NCBI GenBank assembly: GCA_012728295.1
Contig: JAAYFJ010000079.1
Coordinates: forward strand, 1 to 61,963
Source: Tissierellia bacterium
GTDB lineage: Bacteria > Bacillota > Clostridia > Tissierellales > Peptoniphilaceae
Direction: 5' to 3'
Length of the DNA stretch: 61,963 nt
Positions 43,294 to 55,961 of the stretch are shown one piece after another. Within the stretch, counting starts at the first letter, position 1, and each line of letters begins with the position of its first letter. The notes under the pieces are model-generated. The model saw only the letters and a list, made by a program, of their open reading frames with translations, had not been told where the DNA came from and did not search any database. The translations under genes and the position numbers were made by a program.

Positions 43294-44664
43294 TTAAAGG
43301 TCAGATAAAGTCAAGTTTCTTCTTTCGCTAAGCCAAGCTTTTTTATTTCTTAATAAATCATTAAATTTTGACATATATAGGGTTATATCTCTATAATTGG
43401 TAAAACTATCAAATCTCCCTCTATTATCAAATACTTTAGAAACGGATCCAGCCCCAACTGCTATAATATCGCATACCTCTTCCATCATTGCAATATTATA
43501 TATGTTGACATGACCGTCTTTTGAATAGCCAATATTTTCTAAGTTTCCAAGAATTTGTTTTTGTCTATAGAGGTAATATGGAAGATAACCTCTATCGGTT
43601 ACATATTCATATGCTACTTGCGCGTAATCATTACTATCCTTGTTGTTATAATGATAATTCGACTTTAGTTGCGCTCCTTTTTTTACTGCTAGCATGTGTA
43701 CTGTAAGGTTTTCAGGTTTTAATGCATCCATATCCATTAATGATTTTTTAAAAACAGAGATATTTTCACCTGGTAAACCACCTATTAAATCACTATTTAT
43801 AGTTTTTATCCCAGCTTCTCTTGCTATAAAAAAAGATTTTTCTAAATCGTAAAAAGCATGTGTCCTTCCGATTCTTTTTAAGGTTTCTGTATTAGATGTT
43901 TGTGCATTAAGGCTAATTCTATTGCTATACATAGCTATAGTATTTATCTTTTCTCTATCTAGAGTATCCACCCTTCCTGCCTCAAATGTTATCTCACTAA
44001 CCTTAGGGAAAATACGATGTAAGTACTCCATAAGCTTGTTAATCTGCTTAGCACTTAGAACTGAGGGCGTTCCCCCACCTATATATATCGATTCAATAGA
44101 TGTATTGTTATAATAACCTATTATAGAGTCTATCTCATGTTCCAAAAAGTTAATGTAGGGGTCTAAAAGACTTTCTTTCCCTTTTATAGGAGTTGAGGTG
44201 AAGCTACAATAACTACATATGCTTGGGCAAAATGGAATGTGTATATATAAGCAATATTTTTTGATTTTTAAATTATTTTTATATGGTTCTTGTAGATCAG
44301 AAATTTGGACAATCAATTTTGCTTTAGAGGGGTTAATCATATAATCATTAGTCAATATATCATATATTTCAACTTGATTATTATTTTCTTGCCTTAACCT
44401 ATCTACTAACTTCCCTGGCCTTACTCCCGTCAATATTCCCCACGGTAGACTTCTACCAGAAAATTTACTAAAAACATCATATGCAAATCGTTTAAATTCA
44501 AACTGATTCTCTACAACCTCAATATATCCTTGTCCATTAATAGTTATTTGTATTGTTCCATCTTCATATGAAAAGTGGGTTTTTGGGCCATTATTATGAA
44601 AAAATGCCTTATACAATTCTTCAATGGATAATCTATTAAAAGGTGCATAATATTCAATATTCAT
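43294..44664 (-). CDS. hemZ: HemZ-like radical SAM coproporphyrinogen dehydrogenase family protein
   Basis: The 456-residue protein has the radical SAM motif HIPFCPSICSYCSF (CxxxCxxC), preceded by the HemZ-type N-terminal region with PWGILTGVRPGKL. IYIGGGTPSVLSAKQ and INSDLIGGLPGE follow, as in HemN-like enzymes. Family members are annotated as oxygen-independent coproporphyrinogen III dehydrogenases, but no other heme genes are visible here and many HemN-like proteins do other reactions, so the substrate is uncertain. The ATG at 44664 follows AAAGGATAG; a TTG at 44688 is the only upstream alternative. Confidence 0.85.
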   Translation of the reverse strand: MNIEYYAPFNRLSIEELYKAFFHNNGPKTHFSYEDGTIQITINGQGYIEVVENQFEFKRFAYDVFSKFSGRSLPWGILTGVRPGKLVDRLRQENNNQVEIYDILTNDYMINPSKAKLIVQISDLQEPYKNNLKIKKYCLYIHIPFCPSICSYCSFTSTPIKGKESLLDPYINFLEHEIDSIIGYYNNTSIESIYIGGGTPSVLSAKQINKLMEYLHRIFPKVSEITFEAGRVDTLDREKINTIAMYSNRISLNAQTSNTETLKRIGRTHAFYDLEKSFFIAREAGIKTINSDLIGGLPGENISVFKKSLMDMDALKPENLTVHMLAVKKGAQLKSNYHYNNKDSNDYAQVAYEYVTDRGYLPYYLYRQKQILGNLENIGYSKDGHVNIYNIAMMEEVCDIIAVGAGSVSKVFDNRGRFDSFTNYRDITLYMSKFNDLLRNKKAWLSERRNLTLSDL

Positions 44665-44690
44665 TAAACTATCCTTTTCTAAAAACAATA

Positions 44691-44712
44691 AACCCCTACT
44701 AATGTAGGGGTT
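44691..44712 (-). terminator. Terminator after the NCS2 permease
   Basis: A 9-bp stem AACCCCTAC/GTAGGGGTT with a TAAT loop is followed on the minus strand by TTATTGTTTTTA. It lies between the permease and the hemZ-like gene. Confidence 0.82.
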
Positions 44713-44725
44713 TTAATGAGTATAA

Positions 44726-46084
44726 CTAAATTAAAATAAACTTTAGAACAAACAATACTGCTAAAATGTACATCATAGGAGAAACTTCTTTTCCTTTGCC
44801 AGTTAATAATTTTAGCAATACATAAGATACCATTCCAAATACAATACCATCGGCGATACTGTATCCGAATGGCATCATAATAATTGTAAGAAATGCAGGA
44901 ATAGCTTCTGTAAAGTCATTTAGTTCAATATCCTTTATTGGACTTATCATAAAAAGTCCAACCAGAATTAATGCTGGTGCTGTGGCTGCTGATGGTATGA
45001 TTCCAAAAATTGGAGCAAAAAACAACGCTAATACAAACATTATTCCAGTAAAAACAGATGATAATCCAGTCCTGCCTCCTTCAGCAACCCCTGCTGAGGA
45101 TTCAACATAAGTTGTAACTGTAGATGTTCCTAGACATGCTCCAAATGTTGTTGCAACGGCATCTGCCAATAATGCTTGTTTTACTTTCGGTAAACGTCCT
45201 TCTTCATCTAACATTCCAGCTTTGGAAGAAACTCCAATAAGAGTTCCAATAGTATCAAAGATATCTACAAATAAAAATGAGAAAATAACTAGTAGCATAT
45301 CCATTGAAAAAATATTTGTCCACTCAAACTGCATAAAAATTGGTGCAATTGATGGCGGCAATTGCGCGATTTTAGATGGCAATGAAGTAACGCCCATGGG
45401 AATGCCAATTAAAGTTGTGATTATTATCCCAAAGAATAAAGCTCCTTTGATTTTTTTTGCTAATAATATTCCTGTGATTATTAATCCAATTAAACATAGA
45501 AGTGGCGCTGGTTGTGTTATGTCTCCCAGTGTAATTACCAGTCCCCCTGGATTAAATCCCATTGTTCCATCTTCTAAAGGAAGTCCTTTACCGGTGCTTG
45601 CAATACCAGCATTAATAATTCCTATTAAAGCAATGAACAAACCTATTCCCACTGAAACTGCTTTTTTCAAGTTATTAGGTATAGAATTGAAAATTGCCTC
45701 CCTTACATTGAAAAATGATAGTACAATAAAAATAATACCTTCTAGAAAAACTGCCGTCAACGCAAATTGCCAGCTATGACTCATCTTAAAAACAACGCTA
45801 TAGGTAAAGAAAGCGTTTAAACCCATTCCTGGTGCTAAAGCAAATGGGTAATTCGCAAGAAACGCCATCAACAGAGTACCTATTACTGCTGCTAAAGCTG
45901 TCGCTGTAAAAACACTATCCCATGGCATGCCAGTTTCGGATAGAATGCTAGGGTTGACCGCTAAAATATAAGCCATGGTCATAAAAGTTGTAATCCCAGC
46001 TAATAGTTCTGTCTTTACATCAGTGTTGTTTTCTTTAAGTTTAAAAGTCTTTTCTAGAAAACTTGACGAATGATTGTTTTCCAT
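44726..46084 (-). CDS. NCS2/AzgA-type purine nucleobase permease
   Basis: The 452-residue polytopic protein has 12-14 hydrophobic segments. The family N-terminal GITTFMTMAYILAVNPSIL, AFLANYPFALAPGMGLNAFF, and the mid-region FLFVDIFDTIGTLIGVSSKAG with TSTVTTYVESSAGVAEGGRTG are the AzgA-like signature. It imports hypoxanthine, guanine or adenine by proton symport. No purine riboswitch is evident in the upstream 150 bases. It is divergent from the 481-residue HTH protein. Confidence 0.92.
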   Translation of the reverse strand: MENNHSSSFLEKTFKLKENNTDVKTELLAGITTFMTMAYILAVNPSILSETGMPWDSVFTATALAAVIGTLLMAFLANYPFALAPGMGLNAFFTYSVVFKMSHSWQFALTAVFLEGIIFIVLSFFNVREAIFNSIPNNLKKAVSVGIGLFIALIGIINAGIASTGKGLPLEDGTMGFNPGGLVITLGDITQPAPLLCLIGLIITGILLAKKIKGALFFGIIITTLIGIPMGVTSLPSKIAQLPPSIAPIFMQFEWTNIFSMDMLLVIFSFLFVDIFDTIGTLIGVSSKAGMLDEEGRLPKVKQALLADAVATTFGACLGTSTVTTYVESSAGVAEGGRTGLSSVFTGIMFVLALFFAPIFGIIPSAATAPALILVGLFMISPIKDIELNDFTEAIPAFLTIIMMPFGYSIADGIVFGMVSYVLLKLLTGKGKEVSPMMYILAVLFVLKFILI

Positions 46085-46191
46085 AATTTCCTCCTTTTAT
46101 AATTATTTAACATATTCATTTTATATTATTGTTTGTTTTATTTCAATATTAACGGAACTTTTCTTTGTATATTAAAACTATTGTAAATTAT

Positions 46192-46201
46192 GTGCTATAA
46201 T
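46192..46201 (+). promoter_or_regulatory. Extended -10 upstream of the 481-residue HTH protein
   Basis: TGTGCTATAAT contains a TGn extended -10 with TATAAT at 46196-46201. The -35 is not recognisable. It lies 36 bases before the ATG at 46237. Confidence 0.5.
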
Positions 46202-46236
46202 GAATATATTGATAATATAATGTTTAGAGGTGTTTT

Positions 46237-47682
46237 ATGAATTTTGGAGAAGCAATTAAAACTTTTTTATTCTTAGGAGACATTAAAATGGTGGATGTGG
46301 CTGATCTACTTAGTTATGATCCAAGCTACATTTCTAAGTGGATAAGCGGTAGCTATCTGCCAAATAGAAAATCGATTGATTTAGTACTGACTAAATGCTC
46401 TCACTATTTTGCAGAACACATCTTAGCCTCTCAAAAAGAGATTTATTGGCCAGCTTATTTCCCCGGTAGCGATGTGCCAGAGTACATTAATAACTACCAC
46501 GATATGCAGAACTTTATTTTTAAGTACTTAATTGCATCATATAATCAAAGTAATAAAGAAATTAACGCAATTTCTAACAGAGAAAATCCACATTATGCCC
46601 CCAGAAATGTATTTAGCTCTTACAGTTTAGATGAAGTAACATTGGCTGTACATGATCAGTGTACAAATGCAACCAATAAGTTTGCAACGCTAAATATAAT
46701 ATCTACGCTACCAATAGACGATTTGAAGAAAGTGATAGAGAGTCACGCTAAGTCATATTGCATGATGTTTAGATCAAATACTGTTCATCTTAGACATTTT
46801 TGTAATCCAGATGATGATACCACAGAGCAGGTAATTAAGTTAAATGAAATTCTAAAGAGTCTAAAGACAATTAACCCAAATTCTACTATTGAGGTAAATA
46901 TCAAACCAAAAAATAGTGGTGAATTTATCCTAGTTCAAGGGTGCTTTTTGATATATAGGCAGATTGTATTAGACGCCCCCTTGTATTTTATGTTAAATGA
47001 TCAAAAATCAATAGAGTTTTTTGGTGATAGAATTGTACATTATCCTTATGATGATGAAAAAATTATAGAAATAAACGATGAATATGAAATTCTTGATCAT
47101 ACTAAGATAGACTTCATTATGAAAGAGGAAAATATTATTGTATATGCCCGCAACCCCGCTTCATTATTAGGACTACAAGATATGTATTTATTATTTGGAG
47201 ATACTGCAAACGACGATTTTTTAAGCAAAATCTCCAGAACTATGCAATATGCAATAGCAAATAAAAACATAAACGTCATTTATTCCAAATCTAGCTTAAG
47301 AAACTTTTTAACAGATTTCACTTTACCCTTTCCTTTTGCGTCAAAAAGGTTAGACCCAGAAAGAGTTATTGAATTAATTAAGCATTTAGCATCAATAAGA
47401 AAAGAACCTACGAACTTCATCTTCTATGGAGTAGAAGACAATATGTTAGAAGATCCAAGTTTCAACTACGATATTGTTGTTACAGATAGTTCACTTACCT
47501 ATTCTTTATCAGCGCAAGATGAACCATATAACTCTGAGCCATTTTATCAGTCACGATATCAACCATTTGTTAATTCTATGGAGAGTAAATTTAATGATAT
47601 TATGAATCATCCTAATACATCTAAGCAGAATTCCATAGACTTTGAAGAATATATTGTGAATTATATTAAGCTCGTTAAGTAA
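46237..47682 (+). CDS. Uncharacterised HTH-domain protein, 481 residues
   Basis: Residues about 1-60 look like a Cro/C1-type HTH (VADLLSYDPSYISKWISGSYLPNRKSID, where DPSYISKWISG resembles a recognition helix). The remaining about 420 residues match nothing I recognise: no membrane segments, no obvious kinase, cupin or TPR motif, alternating alpha/beta stretches, and acidic C-terminal third. It may be a DNA-binding sensor with a large ligand or protein-interaction module. It is divergent from the purine permease and convergent with hppA, each pair separated by its own signals. AGAGGTG precedes the ATG. Confidence 0.8.
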   Translation: MNFGEAIKTFLFLGDIKMVDVADLLSYDPSYISKWISGSYLPNRKSIDLVLTKCSHYFAEHILASQKEIYWPAYFPGSDVPEYINNYHDMQNFIFKYLIASYNQSNKEINAISNRENPHYAPRNVFSSYSLDEVTLAVHDQCTNATNKFATLNIISTLPIDDLKKVIESHAKSYCMMFRSNTVHLRHFCNPDDDTTEQVIKLNEILKSLKTINPNSTIEVNIKPKNSGEFILVQGCFLIYRQIVLDAPLYFMLNDQKSIEFFGDRIVHYPYDDEKIIEINDEYEILDHTKIDFIMKEENIIVYARNPASLLGLQDMYLLFGDTANDDFLSKISRTMQYAIANKNINVIYSKSSLRNFLTDFTLPFPFASKRLDPERVIELIKHLASIRKEPTNFIFYGVEDNMLEDPSFNYDIVVTDSSLTYSLSAQDEPYNSEPFYQSRYQPFVNSMESKFNDIMNHPNTSKQNSIDFEEYIVNYIKLVK

Positions 47683-47685
47683 ATC

Positions 47686-47711
47686 AAAACACCTCAAATA
47701 CGAGGTGTTTT
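47686..47711 (+). terminator. Terminator after the 481-residue HTH protein
   Basis: A 10-bp perfect stem AAAACACCTC/GAGGTGTTTT with a 6-base loop is followed by ATTATTTTTT, four bases after the stop. Confidence 0.88.
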
Positions 47712-47721
47712 ATTATTTTTT

Positions 47722-47749
47722 AAGGCGCTAGATAATTATCTAGCGCCTT
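47722..47749. repeat. 28-base perfect palindrome next to the hppA 3' end
   Basis: AAGGCGCTAGATAA/TTATCTAGCGCCTT is a continuous perfect palindrome. It lacks a U-tract in either direction but would form a stable hairpin in the hppA mRNA tail, probably acting with the adjacent terminator. Confidence 0.75.
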
Positions 47750-47763
47750 CGATATTATTAGTC

Positions 47764-49755
47764 TTAGAAAAATAGTCCCGAACCAAATAGTGGTGCAAAT
47801 ACCAATGCAACAATTGTCATCAGTTTAATCAAGATATTTAGCGATGGTCCAGATGTATCTTTAAATGGATCGCCAACAGTATCTCCAGTAACGGCTGCTT
47901 TGTGAGAGTCGCTACCTTTTCCACCATATACTCCACTTTCAATATACTTTTTAGCATTATCCCAAGCTCCACCGGCATTACTCATGAATATCGCCATAAG
48001 AACTCCAACTACTAAACCTCCTGCTAGTAATCCTCCTAGAGCCTCTGCTCCTAGAACATAACCAACAATTACAGGAACTATTACAGCCAATAATCCTGGA
48101 ATTATCATTTCCTTCAAAGCAGCTTTTGTGCTAATATCAACGCAAGTTGCATACTCAGGAGTTGCTTCACCTTCCATTATTCCAGGAATTTCACGGAATT
48201 GACGGCGAACCTCATCGATCATTTTCGTAGCTGCTTTACCTACAGCATCCATAGTTAATGCTGAGAATGCGAATGGTAACATACCACCAATTAGCATTCC
48301 TGCAACTACAGTAGGTTTACTAACGTCGATTGAAGACAAACCTACAGTTTGAATATATGATACAAACAATGAAAGTGCCGTTAATGCAGCTGAACCTATA
48401 GCAAATCCTTTTCCTATAGCAGCTGTGGTATTACCAACAGCATCTAATGAATCCGTAATTTCTCTTACTTCCTCAGGTAAATCACACATTTCTGCAATTC
48501 CACCTGCGTTATCGGCGATTGGCCCATAAGCGTCTACAGAAATGGTCATTCCAGTAGTAGAAAGCATTCCTACAGCTCCTAAAGCTAAACCATATAGCCC
48601 ATTAACAGGATTTGATAATCCACCAGTTCCATAATAAGCAGCAATGATACCAATTGAAATAACGATAATTGGTCCAATAGTTGACATCATTCCGACTGAA
48701 AGTCCAGCGATGATGTTTGTTGATGCTCCTGTACCTGATTCTCTAGCAATTTTTTGAACAGGGCTATATTCTGCTGAAGTATAGTATTCTGTGATTTTAG
48801 AAATAATCAAACCAACTAATACACCTGTTACAATAGCAATGAATGGGCGGTAGTCATTGAACGTATATCTGCTTAAGAAAAATGCAGCAACAATAGTTAT
48901 TAAACTCGATACAAGGGTTCCTGTATTTAATGATTTTTGAGGATTATTATCTCCTCTTACAAAGAATATTCCAATTATTGAAGCAATGATTCCAATTGCA
49001 CCTATCAAAAGTGTAAAGGCAATGCCTTCGGTTTTGTGTGCAATTGCACCTAGAGTAATAGCAGAAAGTAATGCCCCTACATAAGATTCAAATAAGTCCG
49101 CTCCCATACCTGCTACGTCTCCAACGTTATCACCAACGTTATCTGCAATAACAGCTGGGTTTCTAGGATCATCTTCAGGAATTCCCGCTTCAACTTTTCC
49201 TACTAAGTCAGCTCCTACGTCTGCCGCTTTAGTGTAAATTCCCCCACCTACACGAGCAAATAAAGCAATAGATGATGCTCCCAAAGAAAATCCTGTGATA
49301 ATCTCAATTTTTTCAAATAATAAATAGCAACATGAAATACCAATTAGTCCAAGACCAACAACAGTAAGTCCCATTACAGCTCCACCAGAAAAAGCTATTT
49401 GAAGGGCTCCTGCCATACCTTTTTCTTTAGCCATATTAGCTGTTCTAACATTCGCTTTAGTTGCAGCTCTCATACCTACATAACCTGCAATCATTGAGAA
49501 AATCGCTCCCAATATGAATGTCAATGATAATAATTTATTCATGAAAAACAGAACAATAGCCAATACCACAACAAAAATAGCAATGGATTTATATTCTCTG
49601 GACATAAATGCCATAGCGCCATCTTCAATATACTTGCTAATTTCTTTCATTCTTTCATTGCCTGGATCAACTTTATTAATACTTGAAGCTTTGATAGCTG
49701 CAAATATTAAGGCAATAACTCCCACAATGGGAGCAATAAATAATACGTTAAACAT
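47764..49755 (-). CDS. hppA: Membrane-bound ion-translocating pyrophosphatase, potassium-dependent type
   Basis: The 663-residue, roughly 16-helix protein has the substrate motifs [42 protein letters not shown] and, late, [11 protein letters not shown]. The site [12 protein letters not shown] has Ala where potassium-independent enzymes have Lys, so it should be potassium-dependent. Whether it pumps protons or sodium cannot be settled by eye. It conserves energy of PPi as an ion gradient. It follows secG by 9 bases in the same operon. GGAGGAGAC precedes the ATG. Confidence 0.96.
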   Translation of the reverse strand: MFNVLFIAPIVGVIALIFAAIKASSINKVDPGNERMKEISKYIEDGAMAFMSREYKSIAIFVVVLAIVLFFMNKLLSLTFILGAIFSMIAGYVGMRAATKANVRTANMAKEKGMAGALQIAFSGGAVMGLTVVGLGLIGISCCYLLFEKIEIITGFSLGASSIALFARVGGGIYTKAADVGADLVGKVEAGIPEDDPRNPAVIADNVGDNVGDVAGMGADLFESYVGALLSAITLGAIAHKTEGIAFTLLIGAIGIIASIIGIFFVRGDNNPQKSLNTGTLVSSLITIVAAFFLSRYTFNDYRPFIAIVTGVLVGLIISKITEYYTSAEYSPVQKIARESGTGASTNIIAGLSVGMMSTIGPIIVISIGIIAAYYGTGGLSNPVNGLYGLALGAVGMLSTTGMTISVDAYGPIADNAGGIAEMCDLPEEVREITDSLDAVGNTTAAIGKGFAIGSAALTALSLFVSYIQTVGLSSIDVSKPTVVAGMLIGGMLPFAFSALTMDAVGKAATKMIDEVRRQFREIPGIMEGEATPEYATCVDISTKAALKEMIIPGLLAVIVPVIVGYVLGAEALGGLLAGGLVVGVLMAIFMSNAGGAWDNAKKYIESGVYGGKGSDSHKAAVTGDTVGDPFKDTSGPSLNILIKLMTIVALVFAPLFGSGLFF

Positions 49756-49764
49756 GTCTCCTCC

Positions 49765-49992
49765 TTAAACTGCAGCTACGGCAACTGTTGCAATCATAAA
49801 AACAATAGCTGAAATAGTTGATATTTTTCTTAACATAGCCTCTTTAGGCGATCCTCCACGATTCCCCCAAAATGTATCTGTGGCACCACCTGTAATTGCT
49901 CCCATACCACCTTCTTTACTGTCTTGCAATAATACAGAAATTATTAGTGACAAGCTTGAAAGCAATACAATTATGGATAAAAAAGTTTGCAT
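49765..49992 (-). CDS. secG: Preprotein translocase subunit SecG
   Basis: The 75-residue protein has two hydrophobic helices (FLSIIVLLSSLSLIISVLLQ and ISTISAIVFMIATVAVAAV) joined by the conserved loop DSKEGGMGAITGGATDTFWG. That is the standard SecG pattern. It aids SecYEG protein export. GGGAGGTG precedes the ATG. Downstream is hppA rather than the rnr/smpB genes often found after secG in Firmicutes. Confidence 0.94.
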   Translation of the reverse strand: MQTFLSIIVLLSSLSLIISVLLQDSKEGGMGAITGGATDTFWGNRGGSPKEAMLRKISTISAIVFMIATVAVAAV

Positions 49993-50027
49993 TAATTACA
50001 CCTCCCTTATAGTTCTATAACGTATCT

Positions 50028-50056
50028 ATTCTACCATAGTAGATTATCCTTGGCAA
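50028..50056 (-). promoter_or_regulatory. Promoter of secG-hppA
   Basis: On the minus strand, -35 TTGCCA (50051-50056) and -10 TAGAAT (50028-50033) are spaced 17 bases apart, about 36 bases upstream of the secG ATG. Confidence 0.65.
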
Positions 50057-50151
50057 TAAAAAACACGTTAATTTACGCATTTTCTTGTTTCACAATGTTA
50101 GATTTTTACATTAACAATATGACTAAATACATAAACTATATTATTAATAAT

Positions 50152-51135
50152 TTATTCTTTTAACGAAAACCACAATTCTCCATCAATATTTACTTCACAT
50201 AGTAAACCTATTACTCTTAAATGCTCTAAATGAGCATGGGCCTCTCCAGCAGCAAACCATTTTTGTGAAGCGGGAAAGTCTTCCCAACTCCTACATTTAA
50301 TATCCCAATGCAAATCCTGCGTTACCATTTTAACAGTTGCTTTTCCGTGTTTCTTTACAGAATCAAGCGCTTCTTTCAACCTTTTTTCATGATGCAATTT
50401 AAGCTCGTATATTCTATTTCCTACATCAGTAACGGTTTCTCTGTGAGATGTAAATAATCTTGTGATGTTCATATTCTTTACCACCTCAAGGTTATCTAAA
50501 TAATGACCTAATGAATCTCCATAATTAAGACCCCAATAAGTTATATTTGGAGTAATTGTGCCAAGAATATGATCTCCACAAAAAAACAATCCCTTCTCTT
50601 TGTCAAATAATCCGTACAGTCCAGGGCTATGCCCTTTCAAATCAATAATTTCAAACCTAAAAGGATCTGTCTCGAAAATTTCTCCTGGTATAGCTATTTT
50701 AAAATCTACTTTCTCCTTTGGCCTATATTTGAACCCTGGATGTTCTTCTAGCTTCAAATTATCTTTTTTCATACCTTGTAATTCGCTTAGTTTCAATACG
50801 TTTTCCCACCAGTTTCCCTTGGCTTCCACGCTTTCATTTACTATATAACCGTCATTTTCACTAATATATACATCATAACCTTTATTATAGAAATATGATG
50901 CCAATCCTGTGTGATCAGAATGCGCATGTGTTAAGAACACAATCGTATTATTACTATTAAAGTTCAATTCATCTAAAGTAGAGTCCATAATATGAATGGA
51001 CTCTACATCATTAAAACCTGTATCTACAATAATGTTCTTTTTTTCCCCTTTAATAAAATAGCCATTTAAAGACTTAAGAGGATTATTTCTTAAGGGAATC
51101 ACCTTAGTAAAAATTCCTGGATAAATTTCTTGCAT
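50152..51135 (-). CDS. MBL-fold metallohydrolase
   Basis: The 327-residue protein has the MBL metal motif FLTHAHSDHTGLASYF (about 67-82), IDLKGHSPGLYGLF and FCGDHILGTITP, with a final winged-helix-like C-terminal part (HLEHLRVIGLLCEVNIDGELWF). It resembles LACTB2/YP_-type hydrolases of broad family; the substrate is unknown. It starts 37 bases after eno and may ride on the glycolytic operon. Confidence 0.87.
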   Translation of the reverse strand: MQEIYPGIFTKVIPLRNNPLKSLNGYFIKGEKKNIIVDTGFNDVESIHIMDSTLDELNFNSNNTIVFLTHAHSDHTGLASYFYNKGYDVYISENDGYIVNESVEAKGNWWENVLKLSELQGMKKDNLKLEEHPGFKYRPKEKVDFKIAIPGEIFETDPFRFEIIDLKGHSPGLYGLFDKEKGLFFCGDHILGTITPNITYWGLNYGDSLGHYLDNLEVVKNMNITRLFTSHRETVTDVGNRIYELKLHHEKRLKEALDSVKKHGKATVKMVTQDLHWDIKCRSWEDFPASQKWFAAGEAHAHLEHLRVIGLLCEVNIDGELWFSLKE

Positions 51136-51172
51136 ACTCCACTCCCAGCCTATCCTATAGTGATTAATATTC

Positions 51173-53997
<2,825 letters not shown>

Positions 53998-54747
53998 TTA
54001 CAATGTACCCCATAAAGATTTGAAGTCTGCAGCATCAAGGCTAGCTCCTCCTACTAGAGCACCATTTATGTCTTCACACTCCATTAATTCTTTTACATTA
54101 CTAGGTTTAACAGAGCCTCCATATAATATCCTTAGATTTTCAGCTATCTCATTTCCAGCAAATTCTTTAACCTGTTCCCTTATATATTTTGACATATTTT
54201 GAGCATCAGATGCTGAAGCCACCTTACCTGTTCCTATTGCCCAGACAGGCTCATATGCAATAACAACATTATGCCATTGGTCTAAAGAAATGCATTTGCT
54301 AGCAGCCAAGAGTTGCTTATAAACTTTCTCAAACTCTTTGCCAGCTTCTCTTTCTTCTAACATCTCTCCAACACATAATATTGGTTTTAAGCCACTATTT
54401 AAAGCAATTTTTATTTTTTCTGCAATTAATTCGTCACTTTCAAGATATATTTGCCTTCTCTCTGAATGACCTAAAATCACATATTCCGTATTGAAATCTC
54501 TCAACATCAACGGTGAAACTTCACCTGTAAACGCTCCAGCAAGCTCATTACACATATTTTGAGCTCCTACTTTTATACTAATTTTATCAGACAATTCTGC
54601 AATAGTGCCTAAATAAGGAAATGGAGCACAAATTACAACTTCAACTCCATCTACAAAATCTTTTTTATCAAAAGAATCATAGAATTTCTTTATTGAAGAC
54701 TTGTCCATATTCATTTTCCAATTTCCAACCATCAATACTTTTGACAA
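53998..54747 (-). CDS. tpiA: Triosephosphate isomerase
   Basis: The 249-residue TIM barrel has VGNWKMN (catalytic Lys), VILGHSERRQI (catalytic His), VIAYEPVWAIGTGK (catalytic Glu and loop 6) and LYGGSVKPSN with GALVGGASL. It interconverts DHAP and glyceraldehyde-3-phosphate, which also links the predicted DHAP-forming aldolase route and deoC product to glycolysis. The start is a TTG with AAGGAGGATTAA before it. Confidence 0.98.
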   Translation of the reverse strand: MSKVLMVGNWKMNMDKSSIKKFYDSFDKKDFVDGVEVVICAPFPYLGTIAELSDKISIKVGAQNMCNELAGAFTGEVSPLMLRDFNTEYVILGHSERRQIYLESDELIAEKIKIALNSGLKPILCVGEMLEEREAGKEFEKVYKQLLAASKCISLDQWHNVVIAYEPVWAIGTGKVASASDAQNMSKYIREQVKEFAGNEIAENLRILYGGSVKPSNVKELMECEDINGALVGGASLDAADFKSLWGTL

Positions 54748-54748
54748 A

Positions 54749-55942
54749 TTAATCCTCCTTGGTTTCTATAGATGCTATCCCAGGGAGCTCTTTTCCCTCC
54801 ATTAATTCTAGGCTGGCTCCCCCTCCTGTTGAAATATGAGTTATTTTATCTGCAAACCCTAATAACTCAACAGCTGCTGCAGAGTCTCCTCCACCGACAA
54901 TTGTAGTTCCTTTAGATTCTGCCATCGCTTTAGCCAAACCAATAGTGCCACCAGCGAATGCTTTCTTCTCAAATACTCCCGCAGGTCCATTCCATATTAC
55001 TGTTCCTGCATTAACAATAATTGGGGTCATTATTTCAACTGATTTAGGCCCTATATCTAGTCCCATTACATCTTTTTCAATGGAATTTACGGAAACAACT
55101 CTTGCATCTTCTTCATCATCTATATTCTCAGAGACGACAACATCAACAGGTAATACTATACTTATTCCTTTATCTTTTGCTGCAGAAATAACTTTTGATG
55201 CAAACTCAATCTTATCATCTTCCAGTAGAGATTTCCCAATTTCATATCCCTGTGCCTTTAAAAATGTATAAGCCATTCCACCTACAATTAGTATTGTGTC
55301 AACTTTGCTAAGCAAGTTCTCCATTACACCAATTTTATCAGAAACTTTAGCCCCGCCTAATATAGCTATAAATGGACGAGCAGGATTAGCCAATGCTTCA
55401 CCAATTATCTTTATTTCTTTTTCTATTAAAAAACCAACCGCAGATGGCATTCGTTGAGCTAAACCAACATTAGAAGCATGTGCTCTATGCGATGTTCCAA
55501 AAGCATCAATTACGTAAATATCACCAAGCTCAGATAATTCCTGTGAAAATATATCATCATTTTTCTCTTCTTCAGACCTAAATCTAGTATTTTCTAATAG
55601 AGCAATATCTCCGGACTTCATTTTTTCAACTTTTTCTTTGACTGCACTCGAAACTACCTGGTCATCTTGTAAGAATAAAACTGGCTTATTTAAACACTCA
55701 CTTAATCTTTTAGCTACTGGCTTTAAGCTGTACTTAGCATTAGGCTCGCCTTTAGGCCTTCCTAAATGACTCAGTAATACAACTTTAGCTCCATTTTCAA
55801 CTAAATATTTTATTGTTGGTAATGAGCTTATTATTCTAATATCATCTGTTATTTCACCGTAATTGTCTAAAGGAACATTAAAATCGCATCTTAATAATAC
55901 GGTTTTACCAGAAACGCTTATATCTTTTATAGTTTTTATCAT
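54749..55942 (-). CDS. pgk: Phosphoglycerate kinase
   Basis: The 397-residue two-lobed kinase has LLRCDFNVPLD, LLSHLGRPKGE, the FIAILGGAKVSDKIGV hinge and the C-terminal WNGPAGVFEKKAFAGG and VVGGGDSAAAVELLG nucleotide motifs. It makes ATP from 1,3-bisphosphoglycerate. The ATG at 55942 follows GAGGTG; a GTG three codons earlier overlaps that site. A hairpin precedes it after gap. It is a single-domain gene, not fused to tpi. Confidence 0.97.
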   Translation of the reverse strand: MIKTIKDISVSGKTVLLRCDFNVPLDNYGEITDDIRIISSLPTIKYLVENGAKVVLLSHLGRPKGEPNAKYSLKPVAKRLSECLNKPVLFLQDDQVVSSAVKEKVEKMKSGDIALLENTRFRSEEEKNDDIFSQELSELGDIYVIDAFGTSHRAHASNVGLAQRMPSAVGFLIEKEIKIIGEALANPARPFIAILGGAKVSDKIGVMENLLSKVDTILIVGGMAYTFLKAQGYEIGKSLLEDDKIEFASKVISAAKDKGISIVLPVDVVVSENIDDEEDARVVSVNSIEKDVMGLDIGPKSVEIMTPIIVNAGTVIWNGPAGVFEKKAFAGGTIGLAKAMAESKGTTIVGGGDSAAAVELLGFADKITHISTGGGASLELMEGKELPGIASIETKED

Positions 55943-55961
55943 GTTGTTCACCTCATTGAAA

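Noticed and set aside
46085-46236. Possible purine riboswitch ahead of the nucleobase permease
   Set aside because: The interval is AT-rich and lacks the conserved loop and P1-junction sequences of a purine aptamer.
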